Position numbers and translations under genes: made by a program. Below, one piece after another: positions 36,218-46,940 of a stretch of 64,000 nt of DNA. The DNA comes from Papilionanthe hookeriana x Papilionanthe teres. Its lineage: Eukaryota; Streptophyta; Magnoliopsida; Asparagales; Orchidaceae. The stretch spans positions 78,114,121-78,178,120 of the forward strand of contig CM040421.1 in assembly GCA_022702705.1 (NCBI GenBank). The letters run 5' to 3'. The notes beneath the pieces were generated by a model. The model ran no database searches. It had not been told where the DNA came from and was given only the letters and a program-made list of their open reading frames with translations. Each line of letters opens with the position of its first letter. Position 1 is the first letter of the stretch.

Positions 36218-38011
36218 TGATCTTCGATAAATATATGGGCACCAAAAAAACTTGGTCCCACACCGATATATATATGTGCTGATGATTTAGATATTAAAAT
36301 TATGATTTTATAACATGGGATACTACTCAAGTATACGTATCGTTTATCAAGTAATATAGGACTTTCTGATTAAGCCCCGAGATATCGAACCCACGGGGAA
36401 AATATGAAAATCTTTAAAGGAATCAGAAAATTATATTTTTAATTTTTTTTAATGGCTTTTGAGAGTATGTCTTGATTTTGAAAAGTTTTGAAATTGGATT
36501 TGTCTTTTGAAATTTCCTTAATAAAATGTCATGCAAGAAATTAAAATTATAATAACTAATAACACTGTATGTAAAACACTATTAACTAGAATATTTTTTT
36601 CTTTTCTTTTATGAAATAGTAATAATTATTAAAGTATTGTTGTGGAAGTATTTAAATTTATTATGACAGATAGAAGCAAATGTGTTCTTTATCCTTAGTT
36701 GGTTCTATAAAGAACATAGGTTAATTTGAAATTTTTATCATTTTGAACATGGTTAGGCAGGGAAGATACCAGTCTCTCACTCTAGAGTTCCCTTAATTCC
36801 CACCAACTTGGGGCTAACTTCTCATAACAAAACTTAAAACTTCAAACCAAATTAGGGGGTTTGAGCCTGTTACTCTAAAATCCTCTAATTTTACTCCCTT
36901 CCACAAAAATATCTTCTAATATTACATTCAATTATATTGACTATAATTCTCACCCATATAATTACATATGATTCTTACTAACTTTTATGAGACAATACCG
37001 CATTGGATCTTACATAATCTTAAGAAATTCTACAACTTAACAGACCATATTAAGAAGTAAACAAAGTTTTCTGAATCAATCTTCACAACTTCTTCCAACT
37101 TTAAACACTTGTACTTTCCACAACAATTCTCCATAAACTAATTACTTCTCCATTTAAGAAAGATAAAGATAAAGTAAACTACTCAGAATGCATTGAGAAA
37201 ATGCAAAAACACATTGATTTGAAATTAAAAAACATAAGAAAAACAAAAAAAAAAACAAGTATTAATTAAAAAACTAAATGTTAGAACAAAAGTAAACACT
37301 TATCTGAAAATTATCTCCACAAGACTCAGGAAGTTCTTATGAAACTTTAACTTTTCACTAAACTACTCCTTAGAGTGGATCTCCCAACTCCGATGACTCA
37401 GAATAAACTTCAAACTTCAATAGAAACTAAACAAAAAAAAGAAAAGAAGTGGGAAGAAGAAGACTTCACTCCGTCCATTTTCTCCTTTCTACTCTCTACT
37501 CCTACTCTTACTTAAAACTCTAACAAAATAAAAGTAAAATAGTGTAAAAACTCTCTTCAAAATGCAAGTGGAAGAGCAATTAGTCATTCATAAGACTCTC
37601 TTTAAAAATTAAACCAAAAGGTGCCTTGGTGTCTCTTCAAATGTGTCAGATTCAATGTATCCACCAATGAATGCACCCCTTCATTCAAACTTGCCGCTCA
37701 AAGGAACTTATGGAAGTTACCACCAAGAGTTGCATCCCATCCCCTTTGAAATTGGCGCTAAATTCCTTCAGATTTTGATTTTTAACTATGGCGGCTAAGC
37801 GCCGACTCAGCGGCGCTTAGCTGCCAGTGCCCAAATTTTTATTTTTCATTTTTTTTTGCTCCAAATTTGATCCAATTTTGCTCCTTTCATCATGACCATC
37901 CATTTTCATCATACCTGCCAGAAAAACACAAAATACCTTCCATTAAAGTGTAATATCATTAAAAAAAGGTATAAAAATGTGTAAAAAATATTATATATTT
38001 TAGGTGTATAA
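36218..38011 (-). repeat. 5' LTR of element K (1.79 kb)
   Basis: Near-identical partner of 24970-26767. Its outer tip has decayed from CA to AA (GTGTATAA at 38004-38011). It carries the GC-rich hairpin at 37793-37822. Confidence 0.93.
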
Positions 38012-38016
38012 AAAAG
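38012..38016. repeat. Target-site duplication, right copy (element K)
   Basis: AAAAG, matching ATAAG at 24965 with one change. Confidence 0.65.
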
Positions 38017-38289
38017 CTAAGGCACTATATGCTTTCTCATAAAGTAACTCTTATTTCAAGAGTTAACCCATTACAATACTTGATGACATGACCGACACTT
38101 TATGGAAGATTAGCAAGATAGGCAATGATAGAACTCTAATTCGACATAACATTTCTGTCATTACATGATGTTAAAGGACAAATCTTGGTAAATTTCTTAG
38201 CAGCACACCCAATTCCAAGTGGATCACCTTTTAATAATGATTAACCTAATGAATATATTTTAGAAATAAAAAATTCAAACATACAATAA

Positions 38290-38713
38290 TGGGAATTATA
38301 CTTTGATGAAGCGTCATCTGCTTGAAAAGACAAAGACAAGCAGACAATTATATCAGACAAAGCTGGGGTAGGCTTAATTTTCACTACTCTAAATAGAGCA
38401 ACAATGTCGTTTACCTATCATCTAACTGAACTGTGCACAAATAATGAATGTGAACATGAAGCGCTCATAACCGGTATGAAATTGACAATACTAATGGAAA
38501 TCAAAATATAGACATCTACGGAGACACTCAATTGATCATTAATCAAATTGAAGGCAAATACAAGACATTGAAACCTCGACTGGAACAATACATCTGTTAC
38601 ACTCTAAAACTACTACCGCAAATTCCTAATGCAGCTTTCTTCTTAATTCTAAGAAGAGACAATTGTTTAGCAGACGCCTTGGCAAAACTTGCAAAGGAAT
38701 TCGCTTGTCCATA
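38290..38713 (+). pseudogene. Element C archaeal-type RNase H (aRH)
   Basis: Four acidic motifs of type I RNase H in the archaeal/plant-like form: YFDEASSA near 38301, CTNNECEHEALITGM near 38435-38480, YGDTQLIINQIEGKYK near 38517-38560, and NCLADALAKLA near 38660-38695. A second RNase H between the retroviral RNase H and integrase is diagnostic of Tat-lineage elements, including Ogre. A stop follows YFDEASSA and a small frameshift falls near 38490, so it is inactive. Confidence 0.85.
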
Positions 38714-38768
38714 GAAAGATTACATTCTCATTTCTATAAAAGGATGACAACATCTTTCCCAAATTGAC

Positions 38769-40030
38769 ATGGACAATCTGCACAAAATTGGTGAAGATAT
38801 GATAGTAAAAATAATTGATGAAGAAAGGGATGATTTGCGACAACTATTTATTCAATATTTACAAACCAAAAGGTTACCCAAAAACAACTCTATCGCAACT
38901 CAAATCAAACAAAGAGCATTGTCATATGCTCTAGTGAATGATATTCTTTACAAATGATCTTTTGACCAAATGTAGTTAAGATGTCTAAACCAATCTGAAG
39001 CTCAAGATACTGTAAAAGAAGATCATTCAAGACCAATCTGGACCTAAAATGAAGATGAAATTAAAAGGAATGGGATATTAATAGCCAACAATGATGACTG
39101 ATTGTCTTAAAATTGCAATGAAGTGTCATTAATGTCAGATACATAGAGTGGTCATACATCAGCCGCCAAATGTATTACATCCAACTATTGCAAAGACATA
39201 GTGGGCCCTATAGACCGTCCATCATCTAAAGGCCATCAATTCATTCTAGCAACCACTGGTTACTTCTCTAAATGAGCAGAAGCAATACTGCTGATAGAAG
39301 TTAAGGCATAACAAGTTCTTCATTTCTTCAAAAGTCATATTGTCTATAGATTTGGAATTCCTCAAAGAGTCATATTAGACAATGGATCGGCTTTTGGAAA
39401 TAAGAAGATGAACAACTTTATTCAAAGACATGGGATAGATTGGAAATATTCCACAATCTATTATCCTAAAGCCAATGGTTTAGCTGAAGCCTTTAACAAA
39501 ACGTTGGTACAAATTTTGAAAAAGATATTAATTAACAGTCCAAGGCAATGGCATTAGCAACAGACAGAAGCCTTATGGGCCTATAGAACTACATACCAAA
39601 CACTAACACGGTCAACATCGTTTGCTTTAGTATATTGTTCTGAGGCCATCTTACCACTTGAAATGTGAATTTCTTCTCTCAGAGTTGCGGTTATAAACAA
39701 AATAGCTAAAGAAGAAAATGCAAAATTATGACTTAAAGAGCTTGAGAGTTTTAAAGGTAAGCGTTTGCAAGCTCAAAAAAATCTTAAATTATATCAAGCA
39801 AAAATGATAAGAGCCCACGACAAATTAGTTTTCCTTAGAACATTTTGAATCAGTGAATTAGTTTTAGCCTCTGAAGACCTATCCTAGCTCATCGAAGAAT
39901 AGGTGGAAAGTTTGAACCAATTGAGAGGGCACGTATGTAATAAAAAAGTCATTTGGGAGAATCTTACCAATTGGTAGATTGTTAAGGAGAACGAGTCTTA
40001 CCCCCTATCAACGTGCGTTTCATGAAATAA
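38769..40030 (+). pseudogene. Element C integrase with C-terminal module
   Basis: A linker (38769-38957, DNLHKIGEDMIVK) is followed by degenerate zinc-finger sequence. The core has ALDIVGPIDRPSSKGHQF (first Asp, about 39193), VILDNGSAFGNKKM (second Asp, about 39370) and ANGLAEAFNKTL (Glu, about 39480). The C-terminal part carries KLYQAKMIRAHDK, GGKFEPIER (39901-39930) and SYQLVDC. About seven stops interrupt it, mainly at positions explained by single C-to-T or G-to-A changes. The DDE triad is intact. Confidence 0.85.
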
Positions 40031-40240
40031 AATCATGCGATAAAAAATGATGACTCTTTTGTAAACTTGGAAAACAATAATAAATAAATAAATAAAATGA
40101 AATTTCTGACAATCAATTTCTTTATTTGAAATTTTCCTTCTGTTCACATAACGTGTGTTTGTGAACATCATTTCTCAACAATAATGAATTTCATATTGAT
40201 AAAATAAATCAAAACTTTGTCTGATATGTTTCCATTAACA

Positions 40241-40252
40241 TGTTGCTTGCAG
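40241..40252 (+). other. Possible 3' splice site before the 3' ORF of element C
   Basis: TGTTGCTTGCAG is a pyrimidine-rich acceptor-like sequence ending in AG three bases before the ATG at 40256. ORF1 of element A is preceded by a similar ATGCAG. Splicing from an upstream leader would be one way to express a post-integrase ORF. Only the motif is seen; splicing is inferred. Confidence 0.3.
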
Positions 40253-40255
40253 GAA

Positions 40256-40700
40256 ATGTCAAACAATAGACTCTTATTCACTTTCTTAAGTGGTGTGTGT
40301 TTGGCATTGGACCACCAATGTATCAAGAAAGGATCAAGGATCCACTTTGAATTTGACTTGACACGAATCAAATTGTTATATAATGGACCATTGTTATCTA
40401 TTGTTGACAAAGAGGAAGCAGAAAGGGAATTGCCTGTGCTGGAGTTCAGGACCTGAAGACCAGACATCTCTGAAGAAAAAGTGAAACCAATAGGTCAGAA
40501 AAAAAACTTGACTCTCGAAGATTAAATTCAGTGGTAATCGCTGCAACTCAAGGGATCATAGAAGCATTCATTGTGGGAGTCAACAAATTGACAGCTGGGT
40601 TGACTCGGGCTCAGAGACGAAACTGAAATAAATGACTAAAATGAATTGAAGAAAAGGAACAACAGAATGTAAAACTTATGGAGGAAGACACTTTTGGATT
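40256..40700 (+). pseudogene. Element C 3' ORF, N-terminal part: ORF1-like domain
   Basis: From ATG 40256 (MSNNRLLFTFLSG) this weakly but collinearly resembles ORF1 of elements A and J (MSAPK-LIFSFTNG; then a central IHF; then EEAERELPVLEF versus ETENPLIEF). After a frameshift between 40455 and 40500, LTRAQRRN with a basic tail (40597-40625) matches LTQTQRRNRSRK of ORF1. Unlike A and J, this copy lies downstream of integrase rather than upstream of gag. Three stops follow the RRN motif at 40624-40644. The frame from 40501 onward is the one that encodes the AlkB domain, so the two were one protein. Confidence 0.6.
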
Positions 40701-40731
40701 CTAATTTCTGATCTCTAAAGCTATGCCTTGA

Positions 40732-41640
40732 GAGGTATATCTTATTCTAGGAGTAGATAATATAGCTCCTGAAGAAGAGGAAGCAATAGAAAGGATAGTT
40801 TTGCACCAACATCAAATGTATCTGTACTTGACCACACAAAATCAAATAAATCTACTGATAGACAAATTATTACTGAAGAAGAATTGAGGTGCATTCAAGG
40901 TCTCAGATGACATTCTTTTCAAACAATTTAAATATATCAATTGTCAGACTATAAACATACTGGAAGGTATTAAATTAGTTACGAGATTCTTCAATGAAGA
41001 TGAGCAACCTACCATCATTGAATATATAATGGAAGCTTGAGATCTTAGACAAGCTGGAAGCTTGAAGAAGAGGAAATTTTCTAAGCTCAATAAATGGATA
41101 CACGAAAAAGGGTAGGTAACTATCCAGTATGGCTGTTGTTACAGTTTTGCTAAAGATAAAGATGAGAATCCTCTCAGAATTCTGTTACATGAATAGATAG
41201 ACTCGATGCCTATAGTCATTGTTCCAATAATCAGATGACTAGTAGCATGGGATATAATACTGCATAGTTGTATTCCAGACAGTTTCATTTTGAACATTTA
41301 TGAAGAAGGGGATTGCATCCTGCCACATATTGATAGTCTTGACTTTGAGAGACCTTTTTCTACGTTGAAACTCTTAAACAGATGCTCTATTATGTTTGGG
41401 AGAGAAAGAAAGATTGTGTGACCAGGAGAATTTCGCGGGTCTTACCAGATTCCCCTTCCATGTAGATAAGTCCTAATCTTATAAGGGAATGAAGCCGTTG
41501 TTGCTAAACATTGCATACCCAGTGTGAGCAAACAACATGTCTCAATTACACTACAAATAATGCATCTTATTAAATGATCGATCAGTTATAAACCTATCCC
41601 AGAGCTTGAGAGACTAAAACCTTTGGAACTGCCATGACCC
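40732..41640 (+). pseudogene. Element C 3' ORF, C-terminal part: AlkB-like (ALKBH9/10-type) 2OG-Fe(II) dioxygenase domain
   Basis: One reading phase from 40501 to beyond 41640, without frameshift, encodes an AlkB-homologue domain: FNEDEQPTIIEYI and KWIHEKG (entry region); VTIQYGCCYSFAKDKDENP (41116-41172); IPDSFILNIYEEGD (41272-41313); the iron ligands His 41326-41328 and Asp 41332-41334 in CILPHIDSLDF; RPFSTLKLL; IMFGRE; PGEFRGSYQIPLP; and the distal iron ligand His 41509-41511 in VVAKHCIPSV. This order and wording fit plant ALKBH9/10, RNA m6A demethylases. In the final motif both expected arginines are changed (HVSITLQ in place of R-x-S-x-T-x-R), which would abolish 2-oxoglutarate binding. 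In-frame stops lie at 40729, 40885, 41038, 41113, 41194, 41236, 41419, 41467, 41482 and 41575. No introns are visible, consistent with capture as processed RNA. Confidence 0.88.
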
Positions 41641-41650
41641 TTTGAATATC

Positions 41651-42000
41651 TAAACACCCAAGACATAATTGACAGACATTGTCTTAGAGTGTTAGATATC
41701 TGTGGTAGGTCAAGCAGTATCCAGAGTTACAAGAATGACATAAGGACAATCTAACAACTTCTAATGTGGTGTTATATCGACAGTTTGTAATGTATGCTGT
41801 GTGATATATGATGTATTGTTGACATTTATCATCAATGTAAATTATCTTTGGTAGTGGAATAAAATTTTGTAAAATATTCCCCAGTTGTTAATAATACAAC
41901 GGCAGGTCTAAAAATGCCAAAATGAACAATTTAACTTAAAAATAACATAACAAATAATTTGCAACAATTAACATGAGATTTATCCTTCGACCTATAAAGG
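41651..42000. other. Region after the AlkB ORF, no gene seen
   Basis: AT-rich. It contains AATAAA at about 41859, a possible polyadenylation signal for the element C 3' ORF. No clear polypurine tract or LTR tip could be fixed. Confidence 0.35.
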
Positions 42001-42780
42001 TCAAATCCCCAGCGGATATGTTCTTCTTCATGTGTTTTTCACACATAGCTTCAGCTATTGGATATAAGACCTTTCCTGACACAAAACTATGATGTTCCTT
42101 TAGATCTCCCTCAAGAAAGGGTATAAGTCACATAACATTCCTTCTCAAAATTTACATATTGACATTTGACATTTTTGAGAGATGGTATGGCATCACTCAC
42201 TCTCCAGCAATTGGATATAAGACCCTTCCTAACAAAGAAATAAGGCCTTCTGTTAGCTAATTCTTTGAGAAAGGAAATAAGTCGCATATCATTCCTTCTC
42301 AAAATCGACATATCGACATTTGACATTTCTGAGATATGGTATGGCTTCCACTCTCTCTCCAACTATTGGATGTAAAATCCTTCCTGGCATGGAAAAATGA
42401 TATTCCTTTAGCTATTTCTCTTGAGAAAGGATAAAAGTCGCATAACATTCTTCTCAAAAGCGACATATCGACATTTGACATTTCTGAGAAGTGGTATCGT
42501 ACCCACTCTCTCTCTCTCTCTCTCTAGTTATTGGATATAAGACCCTTCCAGACACATAACTATGGCATTCCTCTAGCTCTCCCTTAAGAAAAAATATAAG
42601 TCGCATAGCATTCAATTTCAAAATTGATATATCGGCATTTCTCTCTCTCTAGTTATTGGATATAGGACTCTTCATGACATGGAACTATGGCATTGCTCTA
42701 GCTCTCTTAAGAAAGGAAATAAGCCACATAACATTCCTTCTTGACATATGACATTCTTAAAAATATTGACCTCCTAAATC
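42000..42780. repeat. Tandem repeat array, about 125-165 bp units
   Basis: Five degenerate copies anchored on ATTGGATATAAGACCCTTCC at about 42057, 42212, 42365, 42530 and 42655. Each continues with TAGCT...AAGAAAGG...ATAAGTC.CATA.CATTC and CGACATTTGACATTTCTGAGA. A (CT)n run lies at about 42500-42523. The minus-strand open frames in this array are repeat readings, not genes. Ogre-type elements are known for tandem repeats in the region between pol and the 3' LTR. Confidence 0.8.
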
Positions 42781-42879
42781 TTACCAATGATCACTAAACC
42801 ATAATGTCTAGGGTAAAAACCTATTGAAGCTTTTTATTCAAATCTTAATGACATCCTAAAATGATCAAATCAGTAATGA

Positions 42880-43560
42880 TAAACCCTGACCTGATCAACT
42901 CTTGACCCAAATGGTCAAACTTAGTCAAGATGGTCAATCCATGACCCAATGACCACCCCATTGACCAAACTAGTAAACCCTTGACTGAAATGTTGAAATT
43001 ATGTCAAAATGGTCAATCCATGACCTAATTACCACCCCATTGGCCAAACTAGCAAACCATGAACCAAATGGTCAAACTTGGTCAAGATGGCCAATCCGTG
43101 ACCCAATGACCACCCCATTGACCAATCTGGTCAACCCTTGACCCAAATGGTCAAATTTTGTCAAAATGGCCAATCCATGACCCAAAGACCACAACATTAA
43201 CCAACAGATCAACTCTTGACCCAAATGGTCAAATTAGGTCAAAATGGTCAATCCATGACCTAATGACCACCTTATTGACCAAAATGGTTAACCCATGCCC
43301 TAAATGGTCAAACATGGTCAAGATGGTCAATACATGACCCAATGACCACCCCATGGACTAAACTAGTCAAACCTTGACCCAAATGGTCAAATTTGGTCAA
43401 AATGGTTAATCCATGACCCAATGACCACCATAATGACCAAACTGGTCAACCCTTGAACCAAATAGTCAAATTTGGTCACAATGGTCAATCCATGACCCAA
43501 TGACCACCCCATTGACCAAATTGGTCAACTCTGATCAACCTAGGTCAACTTTGATCAACC
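42880..43560. repeat. Tandem array, 78-79 bp units rich in TTGACC/GGTCAA
   Basis: Eight to nine copies; the block GGTCAATCCATGACCCAATG recurs at about 42932, 43011, 43089, 43168, 43246, 43325, 43404 and 43482. Each unit has several TTGAC or GTCAA words. Shorter derivatives (GGTCAACTTTGATCAACC) continue to about 43620. Confidence 0.9.
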
Positions 43561-44388
43561 AAGGTCAACGTTGATTAACCTAGGACAACTTTTGTCAACC
43601 ATTGTCAACCATGATTAACTTTAGTCATATTTGGTAAAAATACTCAATTTTAAACAAAATTAATAAAAAATTATCAAATGATTAACCTTCAAAATCATTT
43701 TAATTAATTTATGGTTTAATATTACAATTTTCTACATTTTTAATTAGTTACTTAATTAATTAAAAATAAAATTATGATTAAATAACCATAAATTGATTTG
43801 AAATTATGACATCGTCCATGACATCAAAAATCTATAATTGATTTTTAAAATAAAACTCAACTTATGGAGAGTCAACCATGGGTTACCTTGGTTAACTGAA
43901 GTAAGGGCTCATCATGAAACCATTTTAACAAAATAAACATAGTGTCTTTCTTTCATCCTATCTTTAAAGGATGAGGTGAGTGACTCACCATTCACCCCTC
44001 CTTTCAACCAATTAAAGAAGAAACTTATCTAAATCATCCTTTACACCATGTTTAACCTCATCATGACATTACATGGAAAATAAGAAAGTGAAAGGGTTAT
44101 GTGGCATTCTCCTTAAGCTTCATCAAGAGATTGATAGAATTTACTTGGGGAAGGTGAGGTCAGCAAACCTTAACCAATTTTATCTACCTCATAAGTGAAC
44201 CAATGGAGGGAAGCCAAGATTTAAACCAAGCTTTCACCATCGTTGAACCAAACATGGGTTAGTCTTGGGAAATCCAAGCATACTCATCTCTCACAAGAAA
44301 TTTGATCCCTAAGTCATCATTGAATGAGTTGTGACCTCCCCCAAGTGAACCCAAGCAAATTTGGGCTCACCCATGGTTCCCACAAGCA

Positions 44389-44396
44389 TATAAATA
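44389..44396 (+). promoter_or_regulatory. Predicted TATA box of LTR E
   Basis: TATAAATA followed by GG, at the same position relative to the GTATGGATG block as in LTRs A and J. Confidence 0.5.
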
Positions 44397-45749
44397 GGCT
44401 AACATGTGAGACTTCAAGAGAGGAATAGACCAAGATACAAGATGAATCACTTGAACCATTCTACAACAAACTTCTTCCCCATGACCTAAGCAATTGATCC
44501 CCCATAGAATTAGGTCTTGAAATCCACTGTTCCCTTCCAATTTATCTACCCAAAAACAGGAAAATTTTTGGGTTTGGAATGAAGTTTCTTAAAACATCAA
44601 ATTAACTCCTCTAAAAGCTTACCAGAGCCTTACGAAGACAAGCCCAATTGAAAATGACCCTTCCTATAGGCTCTAACCCGCTGTTCCACTTTCATTTTTG
44701 AAACTGTGACTTAATCTGATCAAACTTATGGTAGCCCTAATTTCACATCAAATTGACTTGGGGACAAGCTCTCTGAGGTTAAGGCGAAGCTGTATAACCA
44801 ATTCAATTGAAGTTTCATCAACACAAGCCTAAGTGTGATTTTTTTTACTCAAACCGAGCTCGGGTTTGATATTTTGTGAATCAAACCAATTCACAACACT
44901 ACCGTATGGATGGGTTCTCCCTCTTCAGATGAAGCTATAAGATTATAAATCACTTGAATCCATCAAGAATTGAGCAAGATTTTGTTTCTAAACTATGAAT
45001 GGCTTGTGGGTTTAAACAAGAGGAGGGAGATGAACGGATGTCATCCATTTTCATGTTTTGGAAATGGACGGCTCTTATTTAATCCTAACAAATATCGTGT
45101 TCTAAGCCCCGCAGCGGAATAGCCGCATTTCGATGCATCCGAGGACACGCGGCGCCGTTTGTTTATTTCTGATTAATAAGGATTTAATTAAATCCAGATT
45201 AACCATAAACTAATAAAAATCAATATTTTTATAAATAAAAATAAAAAAATGTAATAAAAATACCTCTGAACTCAAGATAATGAAAGAAATAATGTAAAAA
45301 TTAAATCATGAATTAATTAGTTATACTTAATTTTTAAATAATTAAATACTCTTTGGAGTAATTTAATTATTAAAAGTTTTTTATAAATCAGAAAAAATAT
45401 GAAAATTTTAGGGATCAACCTTTAAGTCCTTATGAACATCCCCTGATTTTTCTAAGGCTAAGAAAATTCCCTAGGAAAGGATTTCCTAATTTATATTAAA
45501 AATTTGTAATTATTTTTAACAATAATTACAAAAAATCAGAGATTAAGAAATTAAATTAAAAATTTGTTAAAAACCTTAGGGTGACAGATGTAAACTCTAA
45601 AATGACAAATCTTATCATTTTGAAAATTTAAACTCACATTTTTCTTTTTAGGGTTAAAATGATTAATTATGAATTATTATTTAAAACCTTAAAAAATATT
45701 TTAAGACTCAAAATTTCACCATACTTAGCCCATTCCACATTAGACAAAG

Positions 45750-46330
45750 TCAATTATGAGTCTAACACCAAATAGGATCAAATCAAATTCTAATTAGGTC
45801 TAATCCAACAATAGACCTAAATAAACCTCATTAAACCTTAATAAATTTAGGTTTAATACAAATCAAACCCTAATTAGGTCTAAGACAACAATTGGACCTA
45901 ACTAAATCATGTTAAGCCTTAATCACATTAACTTTAACTTAATAAACTCTAATTAGGTCTAACACACTAATTAGACTTAACTAACCATGTTAAACCTTAA
46001 TAAAATTAGGTTTAACACCATAAACCCTAATTAGGTCTAAGACATCAATTAGACCTTACTAAACCATGTTAAACCTTAATCAAATTAAGTTTAACATCAT
46101 AAACCCTAATTAGGTCTAAGACGCCAATTAGACCTAACCAAACCAAGATAAACCTTAATCAAATTAGGTTTAACACCATAAACCCTAATTTGGTCTATGA
46201 CACCAAGTAGACCTAACTAAACCATGTCAAATGTTAATCAAATTAAGTTTAACACCATAGACCCTAATCAGGTCTAAGACACTAACTATACCTAACTAAA
46301 CCTTATTAAACCTTAATCAAATGAGGTTTA
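45750..46330. repeat. Tandem array, 78-80 bp units (TAATTAGGTCTAA type)
   Basis: The block CTAATTAGGTCTAA recurs at about 45871, 45950, 46028, 46108, 46187 and 46265, each followed by A-CC-AATTAGACCTAACTAAACC and a TTAATCAAATTAGGTTTAACACC segment. Units are themselves built of short direct and inverted TTAGGT/ACCTAA words. Confidence 0.88.
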
Positions 46331-46940
46331 ATTAACCTTAACTTGATTAGACTTAACCATAATTAAGTCTAATTAATCAATTAAATCTTACCCAAATTAG
46401 GTTTAGTTAACCTTAACCTAATTAGACTTAACCATAATTAAGTATAATTAATCAATTAAAAATTACTCAAATTAGATTTAATTAACCATAACCTAATTAG
46501 ATTTAACCACAATTAAGTCTAATTATTCAATTAAAACTTACCCAAATTATGTTTAGTTAACCTTAACCTTATTAGGCTTAACCACAACTAAGTCTAATTA
46601 ATCAATTAAACCTTACCAAAATTAGGTTTAATTAAACTTAACCTAATTAGAATTAACCACAACTAAGTCTAATTAATCAATTAAACCTTACATAATTTAG
46701 GATTAAATAACCTTAAACTAATTAGGCTTAAACACAACTAAGTCTAATTAATCAATTAAACCTTACCTAAATTAGGTTTAATTAACCTTAACCTAATTAG
46801 AATTAACCACAAGTCTAATTAACTAATTAATCACTTAAACCTTATCCAAATTAGGTTTAATTAACCTTAACCTAATGAGATTTAACCACAATTAAGTCTA
46901 ATTAATCAATTAAGCCTTACCAAATTAGGTTTAATTTACC
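46330..46940. repeat. Tandem array, 75 bp units (AATTAGGTTTAATTAACC type)
   Basis: Recurrences of AATTAGGTTT at about 46395, 46470, 46545, 46620, 46695, 46770, 46849 and 46923: a strict 75 bp period with one longer unit. It derives from the same word set as the preceding array. Confidence 0.88.

Larger units (their letters stand above)
24970..38011 (-). mobile_element. Element K: complete Athila-like retrotransposon (13 kb)
   Basis: Both LTRs are present (24970-26767 and 36218-38011), with PPT, PBS and a 5 bp target duplication. Internal order on the minus strand is gag, protease, RT, RNase H, integrase, then an unusually long 4 kb 3' region with one or two extra coding remnants. The two LTRs are very similar but have accumulated scattered substitutions and small indels. 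Coding regions contain stops and frameshifts, so the element is dead but much better preserved than its host element C. It inserted into the RNase H domain of C. Confidence 0.95.
38012..41650 (+). mobile_element. Element C, right part: RNase H, aRNase H, integrase and a 3' ORF with AlkB domain
   Basis: This continues the frame broken at 24969. Order: end of retroviral-type RNase H (38012-38200), second archaeal-type RNase H (38290-38713), linker, integrase (38958-39850), integrase C-terminal module (to about 40030), then a separate 3' ORF (40256-41640). The second RNase H identifies the Tat/Ogre lineage. The 3' LTR is probably LTR E or lies within it; I could not fix the boundary. Confidence 0.8.

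Noticed and set aside
42111..42481. Two similar minus-strand open frames as a small gene family
   Set aside because: They are successive units of the 42000-42780 tandem array read in the same phase.
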